From the NCBI GenBank assembly GCA_016125075.1, contig WGMO01000010.1:235067-299066 (forward strand): DNA of 64,000 nucleotides, given 5' to 3'. Numbering within the stretch: position 1 is the stretch's first letter; the number at the start of each line of letters is the position of its first letter. A program made the translations under genes and the position numbers. Positions 57,070 to 64,000 of this stretch are shown piece after piece. This DNA comes from Terrimonas sp. (GTDB taxonomy: Bacteria > Bacteroidota > Bacteroidia > Chitinophagales > Chitinophagaceae). The notes below the pieces were generated by a model that ran no database searches, was not told the origin of the DNA, and saw only the letters and a list, made by a program, of their open reading frames with translations.

Positions 57070-57106
57070 CGGGCAAAAATAAGTCAACTAGGAAGGAACG
57101 GGAAAT

Positions 57107-57140
57107 AAAAAAGATCCCCGGCACTGGGCGCCCGGGGATC
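57107..57140 (-). terminator. Rho-independent terminator of the 57160-58056 lipoprotein gene
   Basis: GATCCCCGG (57113-57121) pairs with CCGGGGATC (57132-57140). Read on the minus strand the stem is followed by six T (57112-57107). Confidence 0.85.
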
Positions 57141-57159
57141 CAACTTTCATATCGATTAA

Positions 57160-58056
57160 TTATGGAAGCGTGATTACTTTCTGATCCAATCCATTGTTCC
57201 ACAGCAGGAGCGCCTTGTTATCACAATCGCCATTATTCGGAAAGCCGTAATCCAGTTTCAATACCCGGTCATTGATCACGATCTTCAATGTTCCCTCTGA
57301 AATCCAATGACAGTTCACTTTTTTGATCAGCGGATCTACCGTATTCAATACTACAGATTTCCCACCGTTATAATCGGTTCTCGACCTGCCTTCAATCTTA
57401 TATACGTCATCACGGATCAGCCGGGTATCCATGCCGGCAATCTGGGTAACGACTTTAATACCGGTATACTGGAAACCTCTTCCACTGGGCAGGGTAAATG
57501 CGCCGTTTTCAACAGTAACCGTGTATTTATGCAAACCATTTTCGTTTTGATTTTTGAAAGTGATCTTCCCTTCAATATGACCACGGTTCAGGTAAAAATC
57601 ACGGAATGTCAAGGTCACCACAGATCCACTGACACGGATAGGGCCGGTAAAGTTGAGGATCATGGCACCTTTTCTGAATTTGCCGTCTCTTCCATTACAT
57701 CCATCGCCAAAATCGATGATAACGGTTTTAGGATAGGTACTGTCGTCGGGTGTGACGGTAATGTTGGCACAATCACCGATCCTTAAACGAAGTTCAGCAA
57801 ACAGGGATATCCGGCCGCTGGTACCGGCTTCCCTGGCACTGCTTTCTTCATCGGCTGCAGAAAGGGCGACATCACTAACATCATCAAAACTGGCATCTGC
57901 TTCTGTGCTTTCATCGGTATACTGTACAGCTTCTTCTGCAGTTACGGAATTGGCTGTATTACCCTGGCTTTTTTCCTTCTGACAGGAATAAAGAAAAGCT
58001 GCGAAAACCAGGGCGAGGATCGCAGCGTTGAAACGGTTAATAGATAAAAATTTCAT
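57160..58056 (-). CDS. Lipoprotein of unknown function
   Basis: A 298-residue protein with a lipoprotein signal peptide (lipobox LYSC, about residue 25). Residues ~35-85 are a disordered acidic Glu/Asp/Ser/Ala-rich linker. The rest is beta-rich with Gly-Asp-Gly patches (DFGDGCNGRDGKFRKG) and two cysteine pairs. It is unlike any named family I know, and is probably an exposed outer-membrane lipoprotein. It has its own terminator. Confidence 0.6.
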   Translation of the reverse strand: MKFLSINRFNAAILALVFAAFLYSCQKEKSQGNTANSVTAEEAVQYTDESTEADASFDDVSDVALSAADEESSAREAGTSGRISLFAELRLRIGDCANITVTPDDSTYPKTVIIDFGDGCNGRDGKFRKGAMILNFTGPIRVSGSVVTLTFRDFYLNRGHIEGKITFKNQNENGLHKYTVTVENGAFTLPSGRGFQYTGIKVVTQIAGMDTRLIRDDVYKIEGRSRTDYNGGKSVVLNTVDPLIKKVNCHWISEGTLKIVINDRVLKLDYGFPNNGDCDNKALLLWNNGLDQKVITLP

Positions 58057-58160
58057 GGCTATACGTTTTTATGGGTTCAGAAAAATTAAATACCCCTTTA
58101 AGAAAGGGTTGCATGAAAAAAGTTTAATGCGCCGTTAAAAAAAACTATTTTACCGTTTAA

Positions 58161-59081
58161 ATGAAGCAGATCTGGCAATATATCAGGGGTTACCAAAAAG
58201 AACTGGATCAAAGGGTCTTTATCGGGACGGTATTGTTTACCGGCACACTGATTTATTTTAATTATGCTTTCCATCTCGAACAGCATTTGATTCAGTGGCA
58301 ATACCTGCCATTTCCGGGATTGACGGGTCATGTGATCTTATATGCTGCAGCATTTTCAGTACCCTATTTTCTGTACAGTATATTCCAGACCAGGAACTAT
58401 TTCAAGGATCCGAAATTCACAGGCCTATTGTTGTTGGCAGCCCTGGTTTTTGCCTGCAAAGTCACAAACCATTTTACCACTGATTTTTTTCCCCCGGGCA
58501 TCAACGGTGATTACTGGAACCAGGTCATTTACTGGCCCATCAGGCTGATTTTTATTGCAGTGGTCCTGTTCATTATAAAAAGAAAAGGAAGCGGGGATTT
58601 TTACGGACTTTCGATAAAACAATTTTCACCCCATCCCTATCTGCAGATGCTGCTGCTGATGGTTCCTCTTATCATTTTTGCTTCCACCCAGGCTGATTTT
58701 CTGGCCATGTACCCCAAACTCAACCATGCCATATCGCAGATACCCTTTGAGAAGCATCAATGGGCCGGTAAGATACTTTTTGAGCTTTCTTATGGTAGTG
58801 ATTTTTTCAGTATAGAACTATTTTTCCGTGGTTTTCTCATCATGGCATTTACCCGTTTTGCAGGAAAGCATGCCATATTACCGATGGCCTGTTTTTATTG
58901 TACGATCCATTTTGGCAAGCCGCTTTTTGAATGTATCAGTTCATTTTGGGGGGGCTTATTACTGGGAATTGTAAGTTATAACACCCGCTCCATTACCGGC
59001 GGACTGATGGTACACCTGGGGATTGCCTGGATGATGGAACTGGGGGGCTATTGGGGGAATATTTTTAAGCATATACAGTAA
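58161..59081 (+). CDS. CPBP family intramembrane metalloprotease
   Basis: A 306-residue membrane protein with about eight hydrophobic helices. The CPBP/Abi motif E-x-x-x-R is in SIELFFRGFLIM. The later histidine motifs are CTIHFGKPLFE and GGLMVHLGIAW. Only one glutamate is seen where EExxxR is more usual. CAAX-like proteases of this group are membrane-stress or bacteriocin-self-immunity proteins in some bacteria. The role here is unknown. It is the last gene before the AT-rich glycan block. Confidence 0.85.
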   Translation: MKQIWQYIRGYQKELDQRVFIGTVLFTGTLIYFNYAFHLEQHLIQWQYLPFPGLTGHVILYAAAFSVPYFLYSIFQTRNYFKDPKFTGLLLLAALVFACKVTNHFTTDFFPPGINGDYWNQVIYWPIRLIFIAVVLFIIKRKGSGDFYGLSIKQFSPHPYLQMLLLMVPLIIFASTQADFLAMYPKLNHAISQIPFEKHQWAGKILFELSYGSDFFSIELFFRGFLIMAFTRFAGKHAILPMACFYCTIHFGKPLFECISSFWGGLLLGIVSYNTRSITGGLMVHLGIAWMMELGGYWGNIFKHIQ

Positions 59082-59146
59082 TACACTAAAACTTAATGCC
59101 AAGGATGTTTTAAATTCTGGTTTTTAGTTACTATTTTGGCACGAGA

Positions 59147-60043
59147 ATGCACTCTATATCAAACTATATCAAGCTTTTACGTCCAAAAGATTGGGCCAAA
59201 AACTTTTTTTTATACATCCCTTTATTCTTCGCCGGGGAAATAACTGATTTGCAAAAAGATATAGAAGTATTTTTTGGGTTTATTGCTTTTAGTTTCATCG
59301 CCAGTTGTATATATATCATCAACGATTATAAAGATATTGAAGATGACAAAAAGCATCCTACAAAAAAATACAGACCATTGGCCTCAGGGGCTGTTTCAAA
59401 AACTGTTTCCCTTGTAATTTTTACAGTATTGTTGATCGCAGGATTTTTTCTGGCATGGTGGATAAGGGATAAATTCATGTTTGTGCTGGCCATCTATTTC
59501 TTATTGAACTTAGGTTATTCATTTGGGTTAAAGTCAATTCCCATTCTGGATATCATTATTCTGGCCATCGGATTTGTATTACGCATTAAGGCAGGATCCG
59601 TCATCGCCTATATCCCCTTGTCGGAGTGGATTATTATTATGGTATTCCTGCTGGCCCTGTTTATGTCGATTGGGAAACGGCGTGATGATGTATTATTAAA
59701 AATAAATTCCGGCACAGAAATGCGGAAATCCATTAAAGGTTATAACCTGGAATTTTTAAATGTATTGCTCGCTTTGGTATGTGCAGTTATTATCGTTTCC
59801 TATTTCATGTACACGATGTCTGACGAAATAAGATTACGGCCAAACGCCTATCGATTATATTATACCTGTTTATTTGTTATGGCAGGCATATTCAGATACC
59901 TGCAGATCATTTATGTATTACAGGATTCCGGCTCTCCAACGAAAATCCTTTACAAGGATAGATTTATCCAGGTCACTTTGATATGTTGGATCATTAGCTA
60001 CATATTAATACTGTATGTTAAGGATATAACCATCTTCAACTAG
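59147..60043 (+). CDS. UbiA-family decaprenyl-phosphate phosphoribosyltransferase homologue
   Basis: A 298-residue membrane prenyltransferase-fold protein with about nine helices. The Mg-binding N-D-x-x-D and second acidic cluster are visible at residues 59-67 (NDYKDIEDD), followed by HPTKKYRPLASG. The RPKDWAKNFF opening (12-21) is a signature of DPPR synthase (mycobacterial Rv3806c), which transfers phosphoribose from PRPP to decaprenyl phosphate. It leads a block with a HAD phosphatase and a glycosyltransferase, and base composition is clearly AT-richer than upstream. Confidence 0.85.
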   Translation: MHSISNYIKLLRPKDWAKNFFLYIPLFFAGEITDLQKDIEVFFGFIAFSFIASCIYIINDYKDIEDDKKHPTKKYRPLASGAVSKTVSLVIFTVLLIAGFFLAWWIRDKFMFVLAIYFLLNLGYSFGLKSIPILDIIILAIGFVLRIKAGSVIAYIPLSEWIIIMVFLLALFMSIGKRRDDVLLKINSGTEMRKSIKGYNLEFLNVLLALVCAVIIVSYFMYTMSDEIRLRPNAYRLYYTCLFVMAGIFRYLQIIYVLQDSGSPTKILYKDRFIQVTLICWIISYILILYVKDITIFN

Positions 60044-60061
60044 CTTTCAATTTTATATCCA

Positions 60062-60658
60062 TTGAAAAAGAAAATTGCTTTTTTTGATTTTGACGGAACC
60101 ATAACAAAAAAGGATACGCTTCTCGAATTCATAAAATTCAGCAAAGGGGATTTCGGTTTTTTTCTGGGATTTTTTGTAAACAGTCCATATTTAATTGCCT
60201 ATAAATTAAAAATCATTTCAAACCAGGTAGCAAAAGAAAAGATTCTCCGGTTTTTTTTCAGAAAAACAACAGAAAAGGAATTCAACCGGCAAAGTGAAAG
60301 ATTTTCCGCAGAAGTTTTACCGCATCTCATTCGGCCTGATGCTGTCCAGGAGATAATCAAACTTCAAAATAACGGCGTGGAAATTGTCATCGTCTCCGCA
60401 TCTCCGGAAAATTGGATTCGGGGCTGGGCAGGGAAAAAAAATCTTAAAATAATTGCTTCTGAATTGGAAATCGAACAGGGCTTTTTATCGGGAAAAATAA
60501 AAGGGAAAAATTGTCACGGAATTGAAAAAGTGAATCGCATAAAAAAAATATACGATCTTTCGGTGTATGAGGAGATATATGCATACGGAGATACAAAAGG
60601 GGATATTCCAATGCTATCGTTGGCACACAAAAAATACATGAAACCGTTTAGAAAATAA
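60062..60658 (+). CDS. HAD-IB family phosphatase
   Basis: A 198-residue HAD-superfamily phosphatase. Motif I is FFDFDGTIT (nucleophile D9), followed by a helical cap. Motif II is IVIVSASPENW and motif III/IV is YAYGDTKGDIPML. HAD-IB members often dephosphorylate small metabolites. Next to a DPPR synthase it is a plausible candidate for removing the 5-phosphate of decaprenyl-phosphoryl-phosphoribose, a step done by a PAP2 phosphatase in mycobacteria. That is inference. The start is TTG 60062, since no in-frame ATG lies upstream. Confidence 0.8.
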   Translation: MKKKIAFFDFDGTITKKDTLLEFIKFSKGDFGFFLGFFVNSPYLIAYKLKIISNQVAKEKILRFFFRKTTEKEFNRQSERFSAEVLPHLIRPDAVQEIIKLQNNGVEIVIVSASPENWIRGWAGKKNLKIIASELEIEQGFLSGKIKGKNCHGIEKVNRIKKIYDLSVYEEIYAYGDTKGDIPMLSLAHKKYMKPFRK

Positions 60659-60667
60659 TTTAATGCC

Positions 60668-61885
60668 ATGGTTTTGAGCGGAGACAATACGCAGACAATA
60701 CAAGGAAGGGATATTGTAGTGATAAGCATACAACCCTGGTATTATGAACTTGGAAGTAATTGTAAAAACATTGCTACTGAATTCGCAAAATCAAACCGTG
60801 TTTTATATGTTAACATACCGATAACGAGAAAGACCTACCATTCAAATAAGAAATCTGCCGGAATTGAAGAACATTGCAGGATCATTAAAGAGAAAAAAGG
60901 GAATATCAAAAAGATTTCAGAAAACCTATGGCAGGTTTTCCCCACTGCCATCATTGAATCGATCAATTGGATACCGTCAACCCTGCTTTTCAAATCAATC
61001 AACACCATAAATAACCATCGCTTTGCAAAAGACATAGCAAAAGCCATTGCTGAACTTGGATTTACCAATGTCATTTTGTTTAATGATAATGATATTTATA
61101 ATGGCTTCTTACTGAAAAAGATACTTAACCCTTCCCTGTACATATATTACATGCGGGACTTCTTACAGGGTTATAAATTTTGGGAAAAACATGCCTCCGT
61201 GCTGGAGCCAAGCTTAATAAAAGAAGCAGACCTTGTTGTTACAAATTCTGTTTATTATCAGCAATATTGTTCCCGGTTTAATCAAAATTCATTCTATGTT
61301 GGGCAGGGATGTAGTTTTGATTACTTTGACTATCAAAAATCATATGAGCCGCCACCAGAAATTAACCTGATCAATAAACCGATTATCGGATATGTGGGTG
61401 CTTTGGATTCTTCAAGGCTGGATATCAATATTATCGAATTTATCGCTAAACATAATTCCAAATGGAGCATTGTGCTGGTAGGTCCTGAGGATGAAAATTT
61501 TAAATCCAGCAATTTGCATGAAATAAAAAATATATATTTTCTCGGAAGGAAAGACCTATCACAATTAGCCGCATTTATCAGACAATTTGATGTTTGTATC
61601 AATCCCCAACAAATCAACCCGATCACCAATGGCAATTATCCATTAAAAATAGATGAATACCTGGCGCTGGGGAAACCGGTTGTCGCGACAAAAACGAAGG
61701 CTATGGAAGTTTTTGAAAATTTTACGAAACTCGCATTAACAAAAGAAGCATATCCCGAACTCATTGAATCCTCATTACTTGAAAACGCTGAAAGCAAAGC
61801 AATAGAAAGGGTTTTATTTGCAAAATCCCATTCCTGGGAAAATAGTGTTCATGATATTTACAAAGCTATTTCTATTTTTATATAA
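60668..61885 (+). CDS. Glycosyltransferase, GT-B fold (group 1-like)
   Basis: A 405-residue protein. N-terminal YYELGSNCKNIATEFAKSNRVL resembles the donor-independent half of GT-B enzymes. C-terminal PLKIDEYLALGKPVVATKT is the nucleotide-sugar binding E-x7-E-like region. It begins 9 bp after the HAD gene, so it is in one unit with the DPPR-like gene and probably transfers a sugar in the same pathway. Donor and acceptor are not shown by sequence. Confidence 0.78.
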   Translation: MVLSGDNTQTIQGRDIVVISIQPWYYELGSNCKNIATEFAKSNRVLYVNIPITRKTYHSNKKSAGIEEHCRIIKEKKGNIKKISENLWQVFPTAIIESINWIPSTLLFKSINTINNHRFAKDIAKAIAELGFTNVILFNDNDIYNGFLLKKILNPSLYIYYMRDFLQGYKFWEKHASVLEPSLIKEADLVVTNSVYYQQYCSRFNQNSFYVGQGCSFDYFDYQKSYEPPPEINLINKPIIGYVGALDSSRLDINIIEFIAKHNSKWSIVLVGPEDENFKSSNLHEIKNIYFLGRKDLSQLAAFIRQFDVCINPQQINPITNGNYPLKIDEYLALGKPVVATKTKAMEVFENFTKLALTKEAYPELIESSLLENAESKAIERVLFAKSHSWENSVHDIYKAISIFI

Positions 61886-61899
61886 AACGTTTTTTGCAT

Positions 61900-61918
61900 A
61901 TTATTGATTATCAATAAT
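61900..61918. repeat. AT-rich inverted repeat after the glycosyltransferase gene
   Basis: ATTATTGAT (61900-61908) and ATCAATAAT (61910-61918) form a perfect 9-bp dyad around one base. It starts 15 bp after the stop. There is no T run on the plus strand, so a terminator role is weak. Confidence 0.5.
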
Positions 61919-61990
61919 CTAGTGAATAAAAAAAATATAGCCATTTTTTAACTTTTGCAAGTAAAAACTTCAACTTCCCTATTTTTTGCA

Positions 61991-61998
61991 TATTTTTG
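61991..61998 (+). promoter_or_regulatory. -7 promoter element upstream of the T9SS type A gene
   Basis: TATTTTTG fits TAnnTTTG, about 157 bp before the ATG at 62155. The expected -33 TTG is not at the right distance, so support is moderate and the leader would be long. Confidence 0.35.
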
Positions 61999-62154
61999 AA
62001 GCAAGTTCCTCTAAGATTTCCATTCTCCTTTGAATTATTCTTGAAATCAATACCCTTTTATTAAATGTTGCAGATAGTTAATATTCCAATTAACTAGCAG
62101 TCGACGTGTTTGTTTTTTAACATTCTGGATATATCATTAATTAAACAGTTCTTT

Positions 62155-63834
62155 ATGAAATTAACATCTACTTTTTGGAAACTTTTTTTATTGAGCCTTT
62201 TTTTCGCCCCGGCTGCATTTGGGCAAAGCGATGGTGATTATCGAAGCATAGCAACAGGCAACTGGAGCAATTCAGCAACTTGGGAACGCTATGATGGGGG
62301 TACTTTAACCTGGGTCGGAAGTCCTGCTCCACCAACTTTTTCCGACGGACAAATTAGTATCCGGAATGGTAATAACGTAACTATTGATGCATCCGTAACG
62401 GCAGATCAGTTGACTGTCGAGACAGGGGGTACACTTTCTATAAACATTTTCGTATCCACATCCGGTGGCAATGACCTTACTTTAAATGATGGTCCCGGCA
62501 CAGATCTGGTTGTTGATGGTACATTAGTGTTGGGCACCTATAATCTATTAATCGGCAGTGGCTCAGCATTGATCAATGGAACAATGACCTGGACAAGCGG
62601 GACACTTGGCGTTGCAACGACTACAGGATCAAGTTCAGTCATTTCCCTTGCCAATAACGATGTTGTAAAACGCATCAATTCAAGTTTCACGAACAATGGA
62701 ACTTTAAACTGGGCTACAGGAACTTCAAGTGGTGGAATCTATTTTAATGATGGCACCTTTATCAATAATGGAACTATCAATGAACAATTTCAGTCTGACA
62801 GGGGCTTTTTCGGTGAATCAGGCACAAATTCGTTCACCAACAATGGAACATTCAATAAAACAACAAGTTTTGTTTTTGGCAATTTTAATGTCCCTTTTAC
62901 CAATACGGGATCTTTGAAAGGTCAGGGAACATTTAATTTGTCCGGAACTGTTGCCAATAGCGGGACCATCAATCCGGGGGCATCACCTGGTGTTTTAACG
63001 GCTAGTCCCGCCACCATCACAGGACAGACACCGGTTCTCAATATGGAAATTGTTAATGGGACCGCCGGAACGGGTTATGACCAGTTAAATGTCACGGGTA
63101 CTACTGACCTTACCGGTACCGCATTATTTGTTTATGAACTTGATCAAAGCGCTCCTTTACAGACCTATACAATTATGACGGCTACCAGTGGTAATTTTAC
63201 GGGTAATTTTGCTTATGTGCTGATCCCTCAGGGATATACACTTGACTATACCAACTCTGGTGAGACTTCCATTACCGTTACCAAGAATTCAGCGACTTTG
63301 CCTGTTTTATGGGGAAATTTTGCTGCAATAGCGAATGCAAAATCCGTTAAGCTCAGTTGGTCAACATTACAGGAAGTAAACACTTCCAGCTTTGATATTG
63401 AATATTCATCTGATGGTAGAATTTTCCACACGATTGCATCTGTTCCTGCAAAAGGAAATAGCGATCAAATCTCTAACTATTCTTATATACATACTACTCC
63501 AGATATAACAAGGGGTAATTTCTATAGGATCAAGCAAATTGATATTGACGGAAAATTCACATATTCAACAGTGAGAACGGTTAAATTTAACAAAGGGGAT
63601 GTAGTGCCTGTTCTGGCAATGCCAAATCCATTCAAAGATGTATTGCAATTGTCCATCCAGGAACAAGGCATTCGTATCACACTTAGTGATTTATCTGGAA
63701 AATTGTTATTCAACAGGCTGATGCAACCAGGTGTTCAGCAAATTGATATGCAAAACAGGGTAAGCGGTTTATATATATTGACGGTTTATCAGGGAAATGA
63801 AATTATTGACGTTCAAAAAGTAATTAAGCAATAA
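62155..63834 (+). CDS. T9SS type A cargo protein with beta-helix-like NGT repeats
   Basis: A 559-residue exported protein from ATG 62155, which gives a signal peptide ending in FGQ (FWKLFLLSLFFAPAAFGQ). Residues ~30-300 contain repeated short strands with Asn-Asn-Gly-Thr turns (FTNNGTLN, FINNGTIN, FTNNGTFN), typical of beta-helix or autotransporter-like adhesins. A later segment (VKLSWSTLQEVNTSSFDIEYS) resembles a fibronectin domain. The last ~75 residues match a type A sorting domain (MPNPFKDVLQLSIQ, ITLSDLSGKLLF). It is probably displayed on the surface. No catalytic residues were seen. Confidence 0.82.
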   Translation: MKLTSTFWKLFLLSLFFAPAAFGQSDGDYRSIATGNWSNSATWERYDGGTLTWVGSPAPPTFSDGQISIRNGNNVTIDASVTADQLTVETGGTLSINIFVSTSGGNDLTLNDGPGTDLVVDGTLVLGTYNLLIGSGSALINGTMTWTSGTLGVATTTGSSSVISLANNDVVKRINSSFTNNGTLNWATGTSSGGIYFNDGTFINNGTINEQFQSDRGFFGESGTNSFTNNGTFNKTTSFVFGNFNVPFTNTGSLKGQGTFNLSGTVANSGTINPGASPGVLTASPATITGQTPVLNMEIVNGTAGTGYDQLNVTGTTDLTGTALFVYELDQSAPLQTYTIMTATSGNFTGNFAYVLIPQGYTLDYTNSGETSITVTKNSATLPVLWGNFAAIANAKSVKLSWSTLQEVNTSSFDIEYSSDGRIFHTIASVPAKGNSDQISNYSYIHTTPDITRGNFYRIKQIDIDGKFTYSTVRTVKFNKGDVVPVLAMPNPFKDVLQLSIQEQGIRITLSDLSGKLLFNRLMQPGVQQIDMQNRVSGLYILTVYQGNEIIDVQKVIKQ

Positions 63835-63861
63835 AGATCAGGTTTATATAAACCAAAAGAG

Positions 63862-63893
63862 AAGAGGCTGTCCAAAAAGGGGCAGCCTCTTTC
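63862..63893 (+). terminator. Strong hairpin after the T9SS type A gene (terminator or IS end)
   Basis: AAGAGGCTG (63862-63870) pairs with CAGCCTCTT (63883-63891), with CC/GG pairing inside. A T-rich stretch follows. It could be the gene's terminator. The base order GAGGCTGTCCAAAAAG also resembles the end of some insertion sequences, see the mobile element entry. Confidence 0.6.
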
Positions 63894-64000
63894 AGTTTTC
63901 AGGGTTGGTTTATTCACAATTGAACTGTATAAAAAGCGGTTGCAAAATGTTTATCAGTTTTTGAATTTTGCTGTATAAATTTTTTGTATGGCCAAGCCCC
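63862..64000 (+). mobile_element. Possible left end of an insertion sequence (cut by window edge)
   Basis: The GAGGCTGTCCAAAAAG-like hairpin end is followed by about 95 bp of AT-rich non-coding DNA and then an ATG at 63988 starting M-A-K-P. IS1182-type transposases in this phylum often start with a similar peptide, and similar end sequences are common, but this is from memory and only four codons are visible. No transposase domain can be checked. Confidence 0.3.

Overview
The window looks like a chromosomal segment of a Bacteroidota species, most likely a Chitinophagaceae-type bacterium. Supporting signs are type IX secretion (T9SS) cargo proteins with C-terminal sorting domains, a PorP/SprF-family protein next to a giant PKD-repeat protein, -7 elements of the TAnnTTTG type upstream of several genes, few Shine-Dalgarno sequences before start codons, and a gene set typical of that phylum (BT_3928-type DoxX protein, DUF721 after recF, HppA pyrophosphatase, PiT transporter with a PhoU-like tail). 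Most of the window is ordinary housekeeping DNA of moderate GC. No rRNA, tRNA, CRISPR array or prophage was recognised.

Layout. 1-7.9 kb: end of a DoxX/BT_3928 protein, an orphan DppB-like permease, a CBS protein, recF-DUF721 (minus strand), pdhA, a TPR membrane protein, ribH, a LutA-like Fe-S protein, a fasciclin protein and an EVE protein. 7.9-24 kb: a sirtuin, a saccharopine dehydrogenase-like enzyme, an outer-membrane barrel, a GYF_2-domain membrane protein, gyrA, a TPR protein, a BI-1 family protein, a HEAT-like protein, DUF2071, an NDH-2-like flavoprotein, serA, a serine hydrolase and bifunctional nnrDE. 24-36 kb: hppA, a T9SS cargo protein, a BlaI/M56 regulatory pair, sprF plus a 1436-residue IgGFc-binding/PKD/T9SS type B protein, and then about 600 bp of very AT-rich non-coding DNA. 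36-41 kb: pyrimidine and CoA genes (pyrE, pyrB, pyrR, coaD) with NUDIX, thioesterase and HMA proteins. 41-49 kb: an AsmA-like giant, a PiT transporter, pruA, and prfB with an intact programmed +1 frameshift. 49-59 kb: a GlxA-type regulator divergent from two VOC genes and a DUF1801 gene, two metallo-beta-lactamase-fold enzymes, a Tat-exported sugar isomerase/epimerase, a dienelactone hydrolase lipoprotein, a Dabb protein, a racemase-like protein, a lipoprotein and a CPBP protease. 59-62 kb: an AT-richer block with a decaprenyl-phosphate phosphoribosyltransferase homologue, a HAD-IB phosphatase and a glycosyltransferase, which looks like a polyprenyl-linked pentose/glycan module. 62-64 kb: a beta-helix T9SS type A cargo protein, a strong hairpin, and possibly the edge of an insertion sequence cut by the window end.

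I found no clear case of an undescribed multi-gene system. The best leads are the RF2 frameshift site in a lineage that otherwise hardly uses Shine-Dalgarno pairing, a sirtuin with no cysteines and so no zinc site, a racemase-like protein missing one of two catalytic cysteines, the DPPR-synthase/HAD/GT block, and a BlaI/M56 pair with a dyad operator candidate but no classical beta-lactam sensor domain.
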